From Carpediemonas membranifera (lineage: Eukaryota > Fornicata), in assembly GCA_019828565.1 (NCBI GenBank), contig JAHDYR010000053.1:992001-1056000 (forward strand): 64,000 bases of DNA, written 5' to 3'. The position numbers and the translations under genes are program-made. The notes below the pieces were generated by a model. It searched no databases. It saw only the letters and a list, made by a program, of their open reading frames with translations, and was not told the origin of the DNA. Positions within the stretch are counted from its first letter, which is position 1; each line of letters opens with the position of its first letter. This document shows, in pieces, positions 62,498 to 64,000 of the stretch.

Positions 62498-64000
62498 ATG
62501 CACACAGTGGACGCAAACTACGCGGCGGCACACATTGCCTATGCCCTCTCGGATGTGTCTATGATCTATCCCATCACACCCTCCTCCACCATGGGCGAAT
62601 TGGTGGACCAGTGGGCCAGCGAAGACCGGAAGAACATCTATGGCAACCTCCTGAAGGTCGTCGAGATGCAGTCTGAAGGCGGTGTCGCTGGTTCCGTCCA
62701 CGGCTGCATTGGCACTGGCTCCCTCGTCTCCACTTTCACTGCCTCCCAGGGCCTCCTCCTCATGATGCCCAACATGTACAAGATCGCCGGCGAGCTCCTC
62801 CCCTGTGTCTTCCACGTGTCTGCCCGTGCCGTTGCCGGCCAGGCTCTTTCCATCTTCGGTGACCACTCTGATGTTATGGGTGTCCGCGCCGCCGGCTGGA
62901 ACTACATCGCCTCCGCCTCTGCCCAGGAGTCCATGGATCTCGCCCTCGTCGCTCACCTCGCCACTCTGCGCGCTTCCCTCCCCTTCGTCCACTTCTTCGA
63001 TGGTTTCCGCAGCTCCCACGAGCTCTCCACCATCGATTTCATCGACTACGCTGACATCGCCAAGCTCGTCGACCACGACGCCATTGCCGCCTTCCGCGCC
63101 CGCGCCCTCAACCCCGAGCACCCCGTCATGCGCGGTACCGCCCAGGGCCCCGAGATCTTCATGCAGGCTGTTGAGGCCGCCAACAAGTACTACAACGCCG
63201 TTCCCGAGATCGTCCAGGAGGAGATGGACCGCGTCTCTAAGCTGACCGGCCGTGAGTACCACCTCTTCGACTACCACGGTGCCGCCGACGCCACCAAGGT
63301 CATCGTCACCATCGGCTCCTCCGCCAATGTCATCCACGAGACCGTCGACTACCTGCTCAAGCAGGGCGAGAAGGTTGGCCTCATCAAGTGCCGCCTCCCC
63401 CGCCCCTTCTCCGTCGAGCACTTCGTCGCCGCCATGCCCAAGACCGTCCAGAAGGTTGCCGTCCTCGACCGCACCAAGGAGCCCGGCGCTGTTGGCGAGC
63501 CCCTCTACCTCGACGTTGTCGCCGCCATGATGTCCGCCTACGAGGGCACCATGCCTAAGATCGTCGGTGGCCGCTACGGCCTCGGCTCCAAGGCCTTCAC
63601 CCCCGCCATGGTCAAGGGCATCTACGACTACCTCGAGAACAAGCCCCAGCACGGCTTCCTTGTCGGCATCGAGGACGATGTCTGCCACAAGTCCATCCCC
63701 GTTGGCGAGGAGATCAACGTCATGCCCAACGACGTCAAGCAGTGCCTCTTCTGGGGCCTCGGCGCCGATGGCACTGTTGGTGCTAACAAGAACGTCATGA
63801 AGCTCATCAGCGAGGAGTCCGACAACTACGTCCAGGGCTACTTCGCTTACGATTCCAAGAAGTCTGGCGGTGTCACTGCTTCCCACCTTCGCTTCGGTCC
63901 CCGCCCCATCACCTCTCACTACGAGATCGTGACCGCTGACTACGTCGCTTGCCACTTCGCCCAGTACGCCAAGACCTTCGACCTCCTCTCCTCCCTCGCC
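62498..64000 (+). CDS. pyruvate:ferredoxin oxidoreductase, N-terminal 501 residues (runs off the window)
   Basis: It converts pyruvate and CoA to acetyl-CoA and CO2, reducing ferredoxin; it is the central anaerobic pyruvate enzyme. Domain I holds YPITPSSTMGELVDQW (pyruvate-binding Thr), EGGVAGSVHG and TASQGLLLMMPNMYKIAGE, then RAVAGQALSIFGDHSDVMG. Domains II and III follow with TIGSSANVIHETVDYL and the CoA-binding region. The frame is open for 501 codons to the window end; the family length is about 1190 aa. The start is the ATG at 62498 (MHTVDANYAAAHIAYALSD), which begins at the family N-terminus with no targeting extension, suggesting a cytosolic enzyme. Strong C-ending codon bias indicates high expression. 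A truncated relative lies directly upstream. Confidence 0.96.
   Translation, partial: MHTVDANYAAAHIAYALSDVSMIYPITPSSTMGELVDQWASEDRKNIYGNLLKVVEMQSEGGVAGSVHGCIGTGSLVSTFTASQGLLLMMPNMYKIAGELLPCVFHVSARAVAGQALSIFGDHSDVMGVRAAGWNYIASASAQESMDLALVAHLATLRASLPFVHFFDGFRSSHELSTIDFIDYADIAKLVDHDAIAAFRARALNPEHPVMRGTAQGPEIFMQAVEAANKYYNAVPEIVQEEMDRVSKLTGREYHLFDYHGAADATKVIVTIGSSANVIHETVDYLLKQGEKVGLIKCRLPRPFSVEHFVAAMPKTVQKVAVLDRTKEPGAVGEPLYLDVVAAMMSAYEGTMPKIVGGRYGLGSKAFTPAMVKGIYDYLENKPQHGFLVGIEDDVCHKSIPVGEEINVMPNDVKQCLFWGLGADGTVGANKNVMKLISEESDNYVQGYFAYDSKKSGGVTASHLRFGPRPITSHYEIVTADYVACHFAQYAKTFDLLSSLA

Noticed and set aside
62450-63955. A 501-codon frame antisense to PFOR
   Set aside because: The same codon-bias shadow; the sense strand encodes clear PFOR motifs.

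Overview
This window is nuclear DNA from a gene-dense, intron-poor, anaerobic flagellated protist. The best fit is a fornicate metamonad of the Carpediemonas type; this is inferred from content, not from a database match. The pointers are pyruvate:ferredoxin oxidoreductase with no targeting sequence, axonemal dynein subunits, a mitochondrial-carrier protein beside the anaerobic enzyme genes, short intergenic gaps, and six tiny introns (28-32 nt) whose branch point sits against the 3' splice site as in Giardia. eRF1 carries the canonical decoding motifs, so the standard genetic code is expected.

Layout. 1-15086: alpha-tubulin (partial, -), V-ATPase subunit a (-), an RRM/arginine-rich protein (+, one intron), an unrecognised 590-aa protein (+), an MLF-family protein (-), a PIG-O-like GPI ethanolamine-phosphate transferase (-), eRF1 (-), MOB4/phocein (-, one intron) and a SWI3/SMARCC-like chromatin protein (-). 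15679-47425 is a long + strand run: a small secreted protein (one intron), a REX-type 3'-5' exonuclease, a Rab24-like GTPase (one intron), a 4102-aa inner-arm axonemal dynein heavy chain (two introns), an RCC1-repeat protein, an ER Hsp90 (Grp94) ending HDEL, a 2492-aa coiled-coil protein with almost five copies of an apparently near-identical 621-bp repeat, ribosomal proteins eL18 and uS4, and a SYP7-like Qc-SNARE.

47492-57535 is an elongation factor 2 cluster. Two copies form a direct tandem repeat (period 2896 bp). A third is inverted, giving 2.79-kb inverted-repeat arms around a 1.79-kb spacer that holds a histone H4 remnant and a Rev1-like BRCT gene. Each EF2 copy carries exactly one extra base that breaks its frame. 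57854-64000 holds outer-arm dynein intermediate chain 2, a gap with four adjacent perfect stem-loops, an SLC25-type carrier, a truncated PFOR fragment, and the 5' part of a full PFOR gene that runs off the window.

Functional themes are flagellar motility (DHC, DNAI2, alpha-tubulin), the endomembrane system (V-ATPase, Rab24-like, Qc-SNARE, Grp94, PIG-O), translation (eRF1, EF2, eL18, uS4), RNA and chromatin handling (RRM, REX, SWI3, RCC1), and anaerobic organelle metabolism (PFOR, carrier). Several gene models here depend on recognising the tiny introns; plain ORF calling splits or truncates five genes. All family calls come from motif recognition by eye; no search was run.
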